A model generated the notes under the pieces. It was given only the letters and a program-made list of their open reading frames with translations. It did not search any database and was not told where the DNA came from. DNA of 5,035 nt from an uncultured Ignavibacteria bacterium (GTDB taxonomy: Bacteria > Bacteroidota > Ignavibacteria > Tepidaquicellales > Tepidaquicellaceae). Positions 4,936-5,035 of this stretch are shown here, in pieces. Position numbers and translations under genes: made by a program. The DNA lies in the NCBI GenBank assembly GCA_937974175.1, contig CALJIG010000104.1, forward strand, positions 1-5,035. The letters run 5' to 3'. Position 1 is the stretch's first letter. Each line of letters opens with the position of its first letter.

Positions 4936-5035
4936 ATGATTAATAAAAAGAGTATTCTAGAAACTCTAAAAGGGGAAAGAGATATAAAAATAAAAAATAA
5001 AAACTTTTCAGTTGAATTAGATAGGTTTGCAATAT
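4936..5035 (+). CDS. 5' end of an unrecognised gene, truncated by window edge
   Basis: From ATG 4936 a frame stays open for 33 codons to the window end, giving a protein start of MINKKSILETLKGERD... through ...ELDRFAI. An in-frame stop at 4906-4908 and the absence of other starts make this ATG the only candidate. There is no clear Shine-Dalgarno sequence in the A-rich bases before it, unlike the other genes here. The Lys/Glu-rich, amphipathic start is plausible for a soluble protein. It is faintly like the region before the active site in small nucleotidyltransferases, but the diagnostic residues would lie beyond the edge, so I assign no function. Confidence 0.5.
   Translation, partial: MINKKSILETLKGERDIKIKNKNFSVELDRFAI

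Overview
The window is AT-rich and carries ordinary chromosomal genes from what looks like a member of the Bacteroidota/Chlorobiota/Ignavibacteriota group, most likely Ignavibacteria-like. The main clue is the secreted protein at the left end. Its C-terminus has an 'NYPNPFNP' segment followed by a roughly 90-residue beta-rich domain ending in basic residues, the type IX secretion (Por) sorting domain common in that group. The assignment rests on motif recognition only.

Layout from left to right: (1) a complete minus-strand gene for a secreted protein with a T9SS sorting domain (10-1002); (2) a 765-base gene-free stretch (1003-1767) containing several short palindromes, a degenerate direct-repeat family and, at its right end, a promoter region; (3) an Hsp20/alpha-crystallin small heat-shock protein gene (1768-2214), followed by two hairpins and a good intrinsic terminator (2355-2387); (4) a small hypothetical membrane-anchored acidic ORF (2434-2727); (5) a complete dnaK gene (2847-4802) followed by a terminator with a GCAA loop; (6) the first 33 codons of an unrecognised gene running off the right edge (from 4936).

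Functionally, the centre is a protein-quality-control cluster. The Hsp20 holdase would keep unfolding proteins in a refoldable state and DnaK, with DnaJ and GrpE encoded elsewhere, would refold them. The two chaperone genes are separate transcription units: a terminator lies between them, dnaK has its own terminator, and neither grpE nor dnaJ is adjacent. No CIRCE element is visible. Upstream of hsp20 there is instead a near-consensus sigma-54 (-24/-12) promoter overlapping a sigma-70-like -35/-10 pair, the most interesting regulatory signal here.

I do not see a previously undescribed multi-gene system. The items most worth following up are the sigma-54-like promoter, the cluster of intergenic palindromes and repeats, and possible cis-regulatory structure in the dnaK leader.
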